14,693 nucleotides of DNA from JAQBDA01 sp041301185. Its GTDB lineage: Bacteria > Chloroflexota > Anaerolineae > Anaerolineales > UBA4823. Below, piece by piece: positions 1-6,952 of the stretch; positions within the stretch are counted from its first letter, which is position 1; each line of letters opens with the position of its first letter. Position numbers and translations under genes: made by a program. The notes beneath the pieces are model-generated. The model ran no database searches and was not told where the DNA came from. It worked only from the letters and a program-made list of their open reading frames with translations. The DNA lies in the NCBI GenBank assembly GCA_041301185.1, contig JBFYSV010000133.1:1-14693 (forward strand), written 5' to 3'.

Positions 1-159
1 CCTGAGCTTCCAGGAAGTCTTATCCAAGAAGTAATGAACAAATTCGATTCACTTGGGATTGAGTATCTCAAGCCAATCTTCGAATCCCTGAGCGGTGCCG
101 TGAGTTACGATGATTTAAAAATATTGCGGTTGTTCTATTTGAGTAGGTTGAACAATTGA
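1..159 (+). CDS. C-terminal tail of an unrecognised protein (partial)
   Basis: An open frame enters from the left edge and ends at a TGA at 157-159, giving 52 residues with a believable soluble, helical composition (for example the segments KFDSLGIEYLKPIFESLSG and DDLKILRLFYLSRL). I do not recognise the family. An in-frame ATG lies at 34-36, so a short independent gene cannot be excluded, but the frame is open upstream of it and no ribosome-binding site precedes it. A weak imperfect dyad (TATCAC at 161-166, GTGATA at 187-192) follows the stop but lacks a good stem and T-tract, so it is not called a terminator. The call rests only on an uninterrupted frame and composition. Confidence 0.4.
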   Translation, partial: PELPGSLIQEVMNKFDSLGIEYLKPIFESLSGAVSYDDLKILRLFYLSRLNN

Positions 160-295
160 GTATCACGATCTTGATCTCTGGATATTGTGATAAAGCTTTT
201 ATTAAATCCCGATCTTGCTGTAAAATTAGCTAGAAGCGCGGTTCCTGGCCAATTCCCGCGTAAAACCACCCAATTATTGAAGAGGAGAATAAATC

Positions 296-847
296 ATGAC
301 AACCGCAACGCAATTAGAAACCAAGCAACGTCCATGGTGGCTGACCCTGATCGCCGGCATCCTGGCACTGGTCATTGGGGGCATCCTGCTTTGGGCACCA
401 AAGACTTCCGCGGCGAATTTGTACCTGATCCTGGTAGCCGTCCTGGGCATCTACTGGCTGGTCGAGGGGATCTTCGATATCGTCTCGATCTTTATTGATC
501 ACAGCATGTGGGGCTGGAAGCTGTTCATCGGCATCATCAGCATTGGGGCTGGACTCTACATCATTTCTTACCCGGTTGTCGCAGCTGTTGCTCTGCCAAG
601 GATCTTCGTCCTGGTGCTGGGGATCTGGGGATTGATGTACGGCATCATCCTGCTAATCATGGCATTCCGCGGCGGCGGCTGGGGAGCTGGCATTCTGGGA
701 GCTATTGGGATCATCTTCGGCATTGTGCTGATGGTCAACTATTCCTCACCTGGTATGGGACTGGCCATGCTGTGGGTAGCCGCGGTGACTGGGGTGGTGG
801 GCGGCATCGCCCTGATCTTCCAGGCCTTCCGCCAGCGGTCTGCTTAG
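296..847 (+). CDS. HdeD family (DUF308) acid-resistance-like membrane protein
   Basis: The 183-residue protein is almost entirely membrane: six hydrophobic helices at about residues 14-32, 39-67, 72-92, 97-123, 127-147 and 153-177, preceded by a short polar N-terminus ending in RPWW and followed by a basic tail. This six-helix, roughly 180-residue layout with glycine-rich helices (IAGILALVIGGILLW, GILGAIGIIFGIVLM) matches the HdeD/DUF308 family. Escherichia coli HdeD supports acid resistance at high cell density; most other members have no proven role. The start is supported by AGGAG at 283-287, eight bases before the ATG. A possible promoter is TTTATT (198-203) with 17 bases to TAAAAT (221-226), which is weak. 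The next gene, for an alanine-rich protein, follows on the same strand after a stem-loop. The family call is firm; the physiological role is not shown by the sequence. Confidence 0.85.
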   Translation: MTTATQLETKQRPWWLTLIAGILALVIGGILLWAPKTSAANLYLILVAVLGIYWLVEGIFDIVSIFIDHSMWGWKLFIGIISIGAGLYIISYPVVAAVALPRIFVLVLGIWGLMYGIILLIMAFRGGGWGAGILGAIGIIFGIVLMVNYSSPGMGLAMLWVAAVTGVVGGIALIFQAFRQRSA

Positions 848-879
848 GCATTTATTCAAGGTCAGAGGAAAATCAAAAA

Positions 880-917
880 GTGGGTGTTTAGGTAAGCACA
901 ATTTCCCAAACACCCAC
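880..917. terminator. Stem-loop between the HdeD gene and the alanine-rich protein gene
   Basis: GTGGGTGTTT (880-889) and AAACACCCAC (908-917) form a perfect 10-bp stem around an 18-base loop. On the + strand no T-tract follows, so it is a poor intrinsic terminator in the direction of the neighbouring genes and may act as an attenuator or mRNA 3'-end stabiliser. On the minus strand the hairpin is followed by CTTTTTGATTTT, which looks more terminator-like, although no leftward gene reads into it here. Reported as a real hairpin of uncertain function. Confidence 0.45.
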
Positions 918-954
918 CAATCGATTACTGTGTTAAAAAACTTGGAGGTAGGCT

Positions 955-1758
955 ATGGCGACAAAGAAGAAATCAGTGAAAGAAACTGAAAAAAAAGAGA
1001 CAAAAATTCAATCTGCAACTACCGCGGAAATGGTAGCCGAGGCGGGGGTGCAGGAAATGGTTGCCGGAGTGGAGACACTAGACCTTGCCCGAGGAATGGC
1101 TCGGGAAGCCGCAGGTGGACTGGCAGCCGGTGCGAGCGACCTGACCCGCGCCGAGGATACACTGTTGGTGGCAGAGCGCGTGGCTGAGTTGAGCGGGGTG
1201 GTGGCGGCGGCGGGCGTGTTGGATATGGCCCAGGGGGCAGAGCTACTGGCAAAATCGGAGGATGTGGCTGCGTTGAGTGCAGTGGTCGGGCTGATGGGCG
1301 AAGACGACCTGGAGCGCGGCCTGGAGCTGGCCCGGCTTTCCGGCGAGCTGCAAGCGGTGGGCAAGGTGGTTAGTCGCATGCTGATGCCGGTGCTGGCGGG
1401 ATTCCTGGCATCACGCAGCGTGTATCTGCAGGAGATCGCAGTGGATACGATCGTGCGCTCTGCCAGTAGCCATGCCCTGTCGCAGGTGATCGCAGCTAAG
1501 GGGTTAGAAATCGAAGAAATGGGGATTGAGGAAGCTGCAGAGGGAATCACCCGCCTGGTGGCTTCGGAAGCCCTGGCTGAACGCAGTGAAGAGCTCACTG
1601 CAGCGGGAGTCGTGCTGGGTGTTCAGGGAGTTGCTCAGGTTGGGACTGCACTCGAAGGAGCTGAACTGGCGAGAGAAATCGGGAAGGCTGGCGTCAGTGC
1701 GATCGCTGAAGGTGCTGCTCTCATAGGCGCCGCCGAATCTGCCGGCTCTGAAGAATAG
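955..1758 (+). CDS. Alanine-rich helical repeat protein of unknown function
   Basis: I do not recognise this 267-residue protein. It starts at an ATG eight bases after... GGAGGT at 944-949 (five intervening bases), a strong site. The first ~20 residues are highly charged and lysine-rich (KKKSVKETEKKETK), and the rest is dominated by Ala, Glu, Gly, Val and Leu, predicting amphipathic helices with few aromatics, no signal peptide and no clear transmembrane helix; residues 141-153 (MLMPVLAGFLASR region) are the most hydrophobic. Residues 73-101 and 101-129 align without gaps at a 28-residue period, sharing V-A-x-L-S-x-V-V, a G, a D and G-x-E-L; looser copies of the same pattern occur near residues 36-52 and 205-241. 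Such repeats suggest a self-associating, surface-coating or scaffold protein. It lies behind the HdeD gene and converges on the hydrolase gene whose stop is at 1774, 15 bases away. The high GC of this gene creates long antisense open frames, which I treat as shadows. Confidence 0.7.
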   Translation: MATKKKSVKETEKKETKIQSATTAEMVAEAGVQEMVAGVETLDLARGMAREAAGGLAAGASDLTRAEDTLLVAERVAELSGVVAAAGVLDMAQGAELLAKSEDVAALSAVVGLMGEDDLERGLELARLSGELQAVGKVVSRMLMPVLAGFLASRSVYLQEIAVDTIVRSASSHALSQVIAAKGLEIEEMGIEEAAEGITRLVASEALAERSEELTAAGVVLGVQGVAQVGTALEGAELAREIGKAGVSAIAEGAALIGAAESAGSEE

Positions 1759-1773
1759 AAAAACGCTCTTCCA

Positions 1774-2532
1774 TCACTCAATAACGATCTTTTCCCCCGG
1801 CGCCAGGATCTGGGTCTTCACTTCTGGAGCATATTCCTTGGCCAAGGAAGCGAATTCAACGGGTGGAAAAAATAGATAAGGTGGCTTGAGCAATTTCGCT
1901 CCGATTGGCGCGTAGGTGCCCCAGTGGATGGGGATAGCCACGCGTGGGTGCAGGACAGTCAAAGCATGAGCAGCCTGGCGGGGATTCAAATGCATCCGCC
2001 CAGGGGAATACCCCCACCCCCATACGGGCATCAGAGCCAGGTCGATGTGACTCGCGATGCTAGCCATACCTGGGAAGAAACGGGTATCCCCTGGAAAGTA
2101 TATTGATATGCTGCCTTCAAAAATATACCCCAGGCAATCTGCCTGGGTACCCAACGGTCCGCGGCGCCGATAGTGGTCAGCGGGAGTGACGCGCACGTTC
2201 AGGCTCCCAATCGCAACCTGATCGCCCACCTGTACTTCTTCACAGTCAGTGAAACCGTGTTTGCGCAAGAACGGTGCTGCGCCGGCTGGCACAATCAAGC
2301 GCGGAATATGCTTAAGCATCCGCAACGAAGGAAAATCCAGATGGTCGTAGTGCATGTGAGAGATGAGCACTGCGTCCAGGTTTTGGTATAAACCAGGATC
2401 GACCGGGGGTGCATAGCGATATAAAAAGGTCACCTGCTTACGCAGTAATGGATCGGTCAATATACGCACGCCATCAATCTGTACCAACAGGGTTGCATGA
2501 CCAATATATGTGACGTCAGGAATTTGAGCCAT
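1774..2532 (-). CDS. Metallo-beta-lactamase-fold hydrolase, UlaG/NAPE-PLD-like
   Basis: The protein carries the full metal site of the metallo-beta-lactamase superfamily. Numbering from the longer possible start at 2559, there is H68-M-H70-Y-D72-H73, then H129 in the ADHY segment, D158 in PGDTR, and H212 in IHWGT. The VTYIGHATLLVQIDG beginning and the single-domain length of about 250 residues match the UlaG/NAPE-PLD-like group, which includes L-ascorbate-6-phosphate lactonase and N-acyl-phosphatidylethanolamine phospholipase D; the substrate here is unknown. No signal peptide is seen, so it is probably cytoplasmic. Two starts compete: ATG at 2559 overlaps the upstream gene by 14 bases and has no ribosome-binding site, while ATG at 2532 gives the usual family N-terminus and has AAGGATAGG ending 12 bases before it. 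I chose 2532. It is the last gene of the leftward cluster. Confidence 0.85.
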   Translation of the reverse strand: MAQIPDVTYIGHATLLVQIDGVRILTDPLLRKQVTFLYRYAPPVDPGLYQNLDAVLISHMHYDHLDFPSLRMLKHIPRLIVPAGAAPFLRKHGFTDCEEVQVGDQVAIGSLNVRVTPADHYRRRGPLGTQADCLGYIFEGSISIYFPGDTRFFPGMASIASHIDLALMPVWGWGYSPGRMHLNPRQAAHALTVLHPRVAIPIHWGTYAPIGAKLLKPPYLFFPPVEFASLAKEYAPEVKTQILAPGEKIVIE

Positions 2533-2545
2533 CGGAATCTTGTAC

Positions 2546-3376
2546 CTATCCTTTGCCATGAGGGTCTGGTTTGGCAGAATCCCAGCTGATATTTAGCGAT
2601 AAGGCGTTATGGTCTGTCAAAAAGCGTTGAACGGGGTGGCTTTTCCCCGAATCCACGACCTCGATCAAATCTGCATGCACCTGGACAACTTTATGGACCG
2701 GCTGGCGGTATAGGACATAATCTAACGGAATATTCCACTTCGCGGGTACCAGGGGAAATGGTCGGTAAGTAGATCGAGGGTCATCTGCCAAGGGGTCGAC
2801 CAGATGGCCGCCGGAAATCAGATCGTCATACAAAAAAGTTGCCCTGGGGAAATTCAAGTCACCGCATACAATCAGTAATATATCTTCCGAAATAGAGTGA
2901 ATTGCCTGGATTAATTGCTCTACCTGGTGGGCTTGAATTTGCACCAGGGGATTCTCGCGATGCCAGATGCCCGAGTAGTTGGCATTCATGTGCGTGTTCA
3001 GCACAACAACCTGCTGACCATCCACATCCAGGTGGACCGATAGGATGCCTTTGTACAGCGCCCAATCCGCGATGCTGAGGCTATGCCAGGTGCCTCGATC
3101 CTGATAGACCTCAAAGTGATGGCGAGATAAAGGCAAGCGCGAGAACACCGCCAGCCCTCCCTTGGGAGCATAGCGATGCCGCTCGAAGATATGGTGGGGG
3201 TAGGTGGTCAGGCCGCGCCGAACCAATGGCGCATAAGCATTCTGCTGCACCTCTTGCAAGCAGATCGCTGTGACGCTTATCCGGTCTAGCTCACGCGTCA
3301 ATCGTTTTAGCCGCCCCCAACCCATGTAGAACGGAATACCAAAGGAGTTGAGAGAGAGCAGTGAGAACTCGCTCAT
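2546..3376 (-). CDS. Endonuclease/exonuclease/phosphatase (EEP) family hydrolase
   Basis: This 276-residue protein is a single EEP (DNase I-like) domain. The catalytic signature is complete and in order: N10 in LSLNSFG, E42 in CLQEVQ, H129 in LNTHMNA, D173 and N175 in CGDLNFP, D219 in PLDYVLY, and D255-H256 in LTDHNAL. The family hydrolyses phosphodiester or phosphomonoester bonds with a divalent metal; members act on DNA, inositol phosphates or sphingomyelin, and nothing here fixes the substrate. There is no signal peptide. The frame is also open to a GTG at 3379, immediately before the ATG at 3376; neither has a good ribosome-binding site, and translation is probably coupled to the upstream gene, whose stop is only 23 bases away. 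The downstream hydrolase gene overlaps or abuts its stop codon, so the two are almost certainly co-transcribed. Confidence 0.87.
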   Translation of the reverse strand: MSEFSLLSLNSFGIPFYMGWGRLKRLTRELDRISVTAICLQEVQQNAYAPLVRRGLTTYPHHIFERHRYAPKGGLAVFSRLPLSRHHFEVYQDRGTWHSLSIADWALYKGILSVHLDVDGQQVVVLNTHMNANYSGIWHRENPLVQIQAHQVEQLIQAIHSISEDILLIVCGDLNFPRATFLYDDLISGGHLVDPLADDPRSTYRPFPLVPAKWNIPLDYVLYRQPVHKVVQVHADLIEVVDSGKSHPVQRFLTDHNALSLNISWDSAKPDPHGKG

Positions 3377-3399
3377 CACTCATGCATTCTGGTAGTTTT

Positions 3400-5424
3400 T
3401 CAAGCTGCAGGTAGACCTTGCACTTGATCGCGCCATCCGCGCATCACCCGGTACAGACCTTCTGCCGTTACGATTGGCTCATCACCAGGAGGTAAGATGA
3501 CTGGATGTAGCACGAAGGCGTGATTCTGCGGACCGCCCAAACCTCCATGGTGGCTGACCTGATTCTCGAAACAATTCGCCTCTTGAGTTTGTGGATCATA
3601 GACCGCATTTACCAGTATATCCGGGCAATTGGCAAAACCAGCCTCACGCTTCATATGCCGCGCCGCGTTAGGTCCGAAGGGAACCAAAGGATCTTCCCCT
3701 TCAACCTTATCATAATCCAGGTAGTTGAATCCCTTCTTGCTGACCACCATGTTCCCCTGCTCTGCCGATTTCACCATGATAAAGCCGACCCCGGGATGCT
3801 TGTTAAGCCCTATCAGCAATTCTGGATACAACTCCTGGATCTGTTCAGAGGTCAGCCTCTCCTCGTTATGGGTAAAATAGATCAAGCCCGCACAACCCGA
3901 GCCGACACACACAACCTTCTTTGCTCTGGCTTTTTCATCCTCTGATTGGGGTCCCACCTCCACCAGATCCCCCTCTCGCTTGCTCCTCAGCATAGAGCGC
4001 AGGAATTTGGCAGTCCGGGTGTCTTCCTGTACGGATTCTGAAAGCAGGGCACCCATCTTATCCCAGGTCTCGTGGGTTTTCTGGGCTTCGTACACATCGC
4101 CTTTGCCTTCGATCAACGCATCCACGAGCTCTTCTAAGGACACACCGTGGGCATTCTTAAAGGTAAACCCAAGCGTCTGCCCGTGATCCGAAAGCACAAT
4201 GATATGGTAAGGCCGGGGGGCAGTTTCAAGAGTCTTCTCAATCCGGCCAAAATAGCGGTCTATTTCGTACAACGCTTCAGATGACTCGGGGGAGTGCATT
4301 CCAGCAAAGTGGCTCAAGTCATCATAGCCAGCGTACAGGGCATAGATAGCTGGTACCCCGCGCAGGACATCGCTGATTAACATATAGGTTGCCAGGTCTT
4401 GCATAAAAGGTCCCATGAAACCGCGTAGGAGTGCGTAACCTGGATTACGGGCGCTGACCCGATACGGATCGTTACGCCGCTTTTGCTGCCAGGCCTGCCA
4501 CCATTCCTTGATACATTCAATGATAAACCGCGAGATCAAGCGCGCCATAACATATGGGCTAAACAGGTAATAATAGAAACCTGGACCGCGCCCACGAGAT
4601 CGATTTAATACCGTGCTCATGGTAAGTAAGCTCTCGGTGGCGTCCCCCGAAAACATATTACCCCGCGATGCACCCCCATCAGATAGCAAGCCGCGCCCGG
4701 TAGAGAGTTGCGCTTCCAATGCCACCGCGTCCTTTGGATTGCCAGACATTATGATGCGTTTGTTGACCCGGTCCCACCAGCGGTACGCCGGGACTTCGTT
4801 GTTATTCCCAAGCAGGATGCCGGTTTGCATGGCGCCAGTTTGGCTGGTGAAGTCCGTCTCCCAGGGGGTGATGCTGTGCGTGCCCCTGTCCAGCCAGCGT
4901 TTCATGTTTGGCATATGGCCTTTTTCAATCGCGTGACGCAGAACCTGCTCCCCCAGACCATCGATCTCCAGGAAAAGAAATCCCGGAACATCGGTGTGGA
5001 TGATATCCTTATATTTTCTGCCCATGCGCTGGGTCACCATGCGATCAAAAATTTCATCTTGATCCAGCGATAGAATGCCACCCACAACAGCATTAACCAC
5101 GGTCAACCAGATTGTGATCCAGATCCCTGTTACCCAGCTATCGATAGAGACTCCGGGGATCCAGTTGACCACCACATATACCGCGATTCCATTCAAGACA
5201 AATGTCAATATGGGATACAGTATCGGTGGTAACCAGGAAAAGAACTCAATAAATACGAACCAGAAGGCTGCCTGGGCAATGCTGTAGGCAAATGCTGCTA
5301 CGAGGGCAGCCCTTAACGAGTCCACCTGAACGCCAGATAATAAAAACTGCAAAAGGAACAATGTGATGCCATGAATGATCAGGTTGGAGATAAGCTGCAC
5401 GACACGCGCACGGGAAATCTTCAT
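3400..5424 (-). CDS. Four-helix 'phage holin' domain fused to an alkaline-phosphatase-superfamily hydrolase
   Basis: This 674-residue protein has two parts. Residues about 8-120 hold four hydrophobic helices (about 11-31, 37-60, 66-88 and 98-118) typical of the 'four-TMS phage holin, superfamily IV' domain, which here is a membrane anchor, not a lysis protein. From residue 146 a soluble alkaline-phosphatase/nucleotide-pyrophosphatase-type domain follows: D155 in LEIDGLG, a Thr/Ser-rich nucleophile region TDFTSQTGAMQTG (190-202), D368-D369 and H372 in AGYDDLSHF, D413-H414 in LSDHGQT, and H625-H626 in VSHHGGLGG. All expected metal-site residues appear present. The family hydrolyses phosphate esters or transfers phospho-groups; the substrate is unknown. 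Having no cleavable signal, the helices presumably fix the enzyme to the cytoplasmic membrane, but which side it faces cannot be told. GAGG lies five bases before the ATG. The EEP gene follows after 23 bases. Confidence 0.85.
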   Translation of the reverse strand: MKISRARVVQLISNLIIHGITLFLLQFLLSGVQVDSLRAALVAAFAYSIAQAAFWFVFIEFFSWLPPILYPILTFVLNGIAVYVVVNWIPGVSIDSWVTGIWITIWLTVVNAVVGGILSLDQDEIFDRMVTQRMGRKYKDIIHTDVPGFLFLEIDGLGEQVLRHAIEKGHMPNMKRWLDRGTHSITPWETDFTSQTGAMQTGILLGNNNEVPAYRWWDRVNKRIIMSGNPKDAVALEAQLSTGRGLLSDGGASRGNMFSGDATESLLTMSTVLNRSRGRGPGFYYYLFSPYVMARLISRFIIECIKEWWQAWQQKRRNDPYRVSARNPGYALLRGFMGPFMQDLATYMLISDVLRGVPAIYALYAGYDDLSHFAGMHSPESSEALYEIDRYFGRIEKTLETAPRPYHIIVLSDHGQTLGFTFKNAHGVSLEELVDALIEGKGDVYEAQKTHETWDKMGALLSESVQEDTRTAKFLRSMLRSKREGDLVEVGPQSEDEKARAKKVVCVGSGCAGLIYFTHNEERLTSEQIQELYPELLIGLNKHPGVGFIMVKSAEQGNMVVSKKGFNYLDYDKVEGEDPLVPFGPNAARHMKREAGFANCPDILVNAVYDPQTQEANCFENQVSHHGGLGGPQNHAFVLHPVILPPGDEPIVTAEGLYRVMRGWRDQVQGLPAA

Positions 5425-5476
5425 CTAAGCCTCACTTTATTGCTAAGTTTATTATTGCACCATTTGGTTTTCTTGC

Positions 5477-5965
5477 TTATTCCTTCTTCTTAAGCGCATC
5501 TTCCAACGCTTCTAAAACCTCAGTTGGCAGGCTTGTCTGATAAACGGTACCCTGGAAGGGACGCAAGATCGCAATGACTGTTCCCGGGTGGTCACTTTTG
5601 CCGATCACAAACAGGGCTGAAGAGCCAGGTTCCAGGGCTTCAGTAACCTCTCTGACAAACTTTTGATCCACGCCAAGGTCCATGGTCTTACCAACCAGTG
5701 CGCCTCCCAATGCTCCTATTGCCAGTCCAGCCAACGGGAAGAACACGCTAGCCAGCATCAGACCAAGGATGCCGCCGCCAACTGCACCCCACTTGACGCC
5801 GGTATCCATCTGATTCTTGATCTCGACCTTTCCAGACTCCTGCTTGACGATGACCGCAGCATCATCAATCTTTAGTTGCCCACTGCGCTCCGCTCTCTTG
5901 AGGGCTTCAAAAGCATCTACAGCTTGGGTCGTGTCATTAAAAGTTAATACAACCAGATTAGACAT
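5477..5965 (-). CDS. DUF1269 family membrane protein with glycine zipper
   Basis: The 162-residue protein has a small soluble alpha/beta N-terminal part (residues 1-55, starting LVVLTFNDTTQAVDAFEAL), a central hydrophobic glycine-rich segment (about 59-92, with GAVGGGILGLM and IGALGGALVGK) that probably spans or inserts in the membrane as a hairpin, and a soluble C-terminal part (93-162). This arrangement is characteristic of DUF1269. The function of that family is not established; its members are often found near stress or envelope genes. The start is secure: AAGGAGG ends five bases before the ATG. A TATAAT-like -10 element lies about 70 bases upstream on the same strand. The holin-phosphatase gene begins 52 bases downstream, so the two may share a transcript. 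Confidence 0.82.
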   Translation of the reverse strand: MSNLVVLTFNDTTQAVDAFEALKRAERSGQLKIDDAAVIVKQESGKVEIKNQMDTGVKWGAVGGGILGLMLASVFFPLAGLAIGALGGALVGKTMDLGVDQKFVREVTEALEPGSSALFVIGKSDHPGTVIAILRPFQGTVYQTSLPTEVLEALEDALKKKE

Positions 5966-6031
5966 TTAGACCTCCTTGATAATAATTGATCCAGAGTTGA
6001 CTAAGAACCTGATCAAAGTAATGTAAACCGT

Positions 6032-6058
6032 ATTATAAACAATGATCTTGTCAGATCA
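6032..6058 (-). promoter_or_regulatory. Candidate -10 element and small dyad upstream of the DUF1269 gene
   Basis: On the minus strand TATAAT occurs at 6037-6032, upstream of the DUF1269 gene. No -35 at 16-18 bases is convincing; CTGACA lies only 12 bases away. Just before it in the direction of transcription, TGATCT and AGATCA (6043-6048 and 6053-6058) form a 6-bp dyad with a 4-base centre, which could be an operator or a weak terminator for the phosphatase gene ending at 6069. Supported only by the -10 match and the symmetry. Confidence 0.35.
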
Positions 6059-6068
6059 CTTTCATGCA

Positions 6069-6560
6069 TCATAAGGTTTTTTCTTGCCAATGCTGCTCGA
6101 ATTTGGCTATCCGGCTCTGGATATGTTTGGCGCGTGGATCAGCTACTGACCGCTTCTGCTCCACCAATTGCATCGCTTCCTCTGCGGTCGATCCCATGCC
6201 GATGAGCACACAACAAGCCATTACCACACTGCGATGTACACCATACCGGCAGTGCACCAGAACCCGATACCCTTCCTGAATGACCGGCAAAGCAGCATCG
6301 ACACCGCGTTGCAAAGTCGATATCGGCATAGGCACCAGTGGATTATCAATCGTTGGCAACCATAAAAGCTGCATGGGAGGATGTCCCAGCGACTTAGAAG
6401 GTTTGGTCCAGTGCATCGACAGGATCAAGCGCACGTTCAGAGAATGGATCTCTTCGGCATGATCCCCGCGCGGCCATGCAGAGATGTACAGATAATCCGT
6501 GATGGGTGATACATCCAGTGTGGATTTGCCAATCAAGGTTTGCTTACTCAACTTTAACAA
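6069..6560 (-). CDS. Dual-specificity-type protein tyrosine phosphatase
   Basis: The protein contains the cysteine phosphatase signature HCRYGVHRS (H103-C104 to R110-S111, a C-x5-R-S loop) with a probable general acid at D72 in LPTIDNP, and the opening DYLYISAWP resembles the ITDYLYIGS-type start of dual-specificity phosphatases. About 160 residues is the normal size of a compact catalytic domain. It should remove phosphate from Tyr/Ser/Thr residues or from other phosphoester substrates by a cysteinyl-phosphate intermediate; no signal peptide is seen, so it is likely cytoplasmic. The start is uncertain: the longest frame begins at TTG (6560), other TTG codons follow within ten residues, and no ATG occurs before the domain. 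No ribosome-binding site is evident, although TATAGA just upstream could give a nearly leaderless message. It is the first gene of the leftward cluster. Confidence 0.82.
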   Translation of the reverse strand: MLKLSKQTLIGKSTLDVSPITDYLYISAWPRGDHAEEIHSLNVRLILSMHWTKPSKSLGHPPMQLLWLPTIDNPLVPMPISTLQRGVDAALPVIQEGYRVLVHCRYGVHRSVVMACCVLIGMGSTAEEAMQLVEQKRSVADPRAKHIQSRIAKFEQHWQEKTL

Positions 6561-6862
6561 TCAGAATTCTATAAGGGTTATACCTTAACAGTATGCAATC
6601 ATCGTGTGATGTAAAGATGGAAAGTTAATGATTGCCGTTAATAGCTGCTCCAGGGGTTTATCATCGTGAATAGTAGAGATAAACACCTATTATAACAATC
6701 TTCGTCCATTCTGCGTAATAACAACCAGCTCATGATTCCAACCCAACAGGCTGCTAAATATTTGTCCTGATCCAAAAGGCTTGGGATAGACAACAAACAT
6801 CGAAGAGATAGATCAGCAAGGCGTAATGCCCTACAATAGCATTAACCAATTTATCAACAAAA
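6561..6862. other. Gene-free divergent region with inverted repeats
   Basis: No credible gene lies between the phosphatase and the UbiB kinase; short open frames here have poor composition and no ribosome-binding sites. Two inverted repeats stand out. The first has arms GCAATCAT (6595-6602) and ATGATTGC (6628-6635), flanked further out by TTAAC (6585-6589) and GTTAA (6637-6641). The second is GTTTATC (6656-6662) with GATAAAC (6678-6684). On the minus strand TTGCAT (6599-6594) with 18-19 bases to TTATAG/TATAGA is a possible promoter for the phosphatase gene and overlaps the first repeat. Nothing was recognised from about 6700 to 6862. Confidence 0.45.
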
Positions 6863-6893
6863 TTGTCACCTTGTTTGGTTCGAGGGTTATAAT
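6863..6893 (+). promoter_or_regulatory. Probable promoter of the UbiB kinase gene
   Basis: TTGTCA (6863-6868) and a perfect TATAAT (6888-6893) are separated by 19 bases, slightly longer than ideal. Transcription would begin near 6900, giving a 5' leader of about 50 bases to the ATG at 6953. This is the only strong -10 element in the divergent region on the + strand. Confidence 0.5.
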
Positions 6894-6952
6894 ATGTAAA
6901 TATTCCTTGTACAGCTTTACATTCCCATTTGCAAACAAAGATAGCCGCATCC

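Noticed and set aside
187..498. Rightward 103-residue frame overlapping the HdeD gene
   Set aside because: It is out of frame with a clear membrane protein that has a good ribosome-binding site, and its own product is low-quality sequence.
1008..1598. Long antisense open frame (196 residues) opposite the alanine-rich protein gene
   Set aside because: Composition (Ser/Ala/Arg/Thr-rich) is the mirror of an alanine-rich GC-biased gene, there is no ribosome-binding site, and the + strand frame has a strong one.
3520..3945. Antisense open frame (141 residues) within the holin-phosphatase gene
   Set aside because: No start signal and no recognisable product; the leftward protein has catalytic residues through this region.
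5060..5424. Prophage lysis gene, suggested by the holin-type domain
   Set aside because: The domain is fused to a large hydrolase, no other phage genes are present, and this domain is common in chromosomal membrane proteins.
6561..6952. RNA gene or riboswitch in the divergent region
   Set aside because: Hairpins are short and AT-rich with no recognisable conserved core; no tRNA-like cloverleaf or known riboswitch motif was seen.
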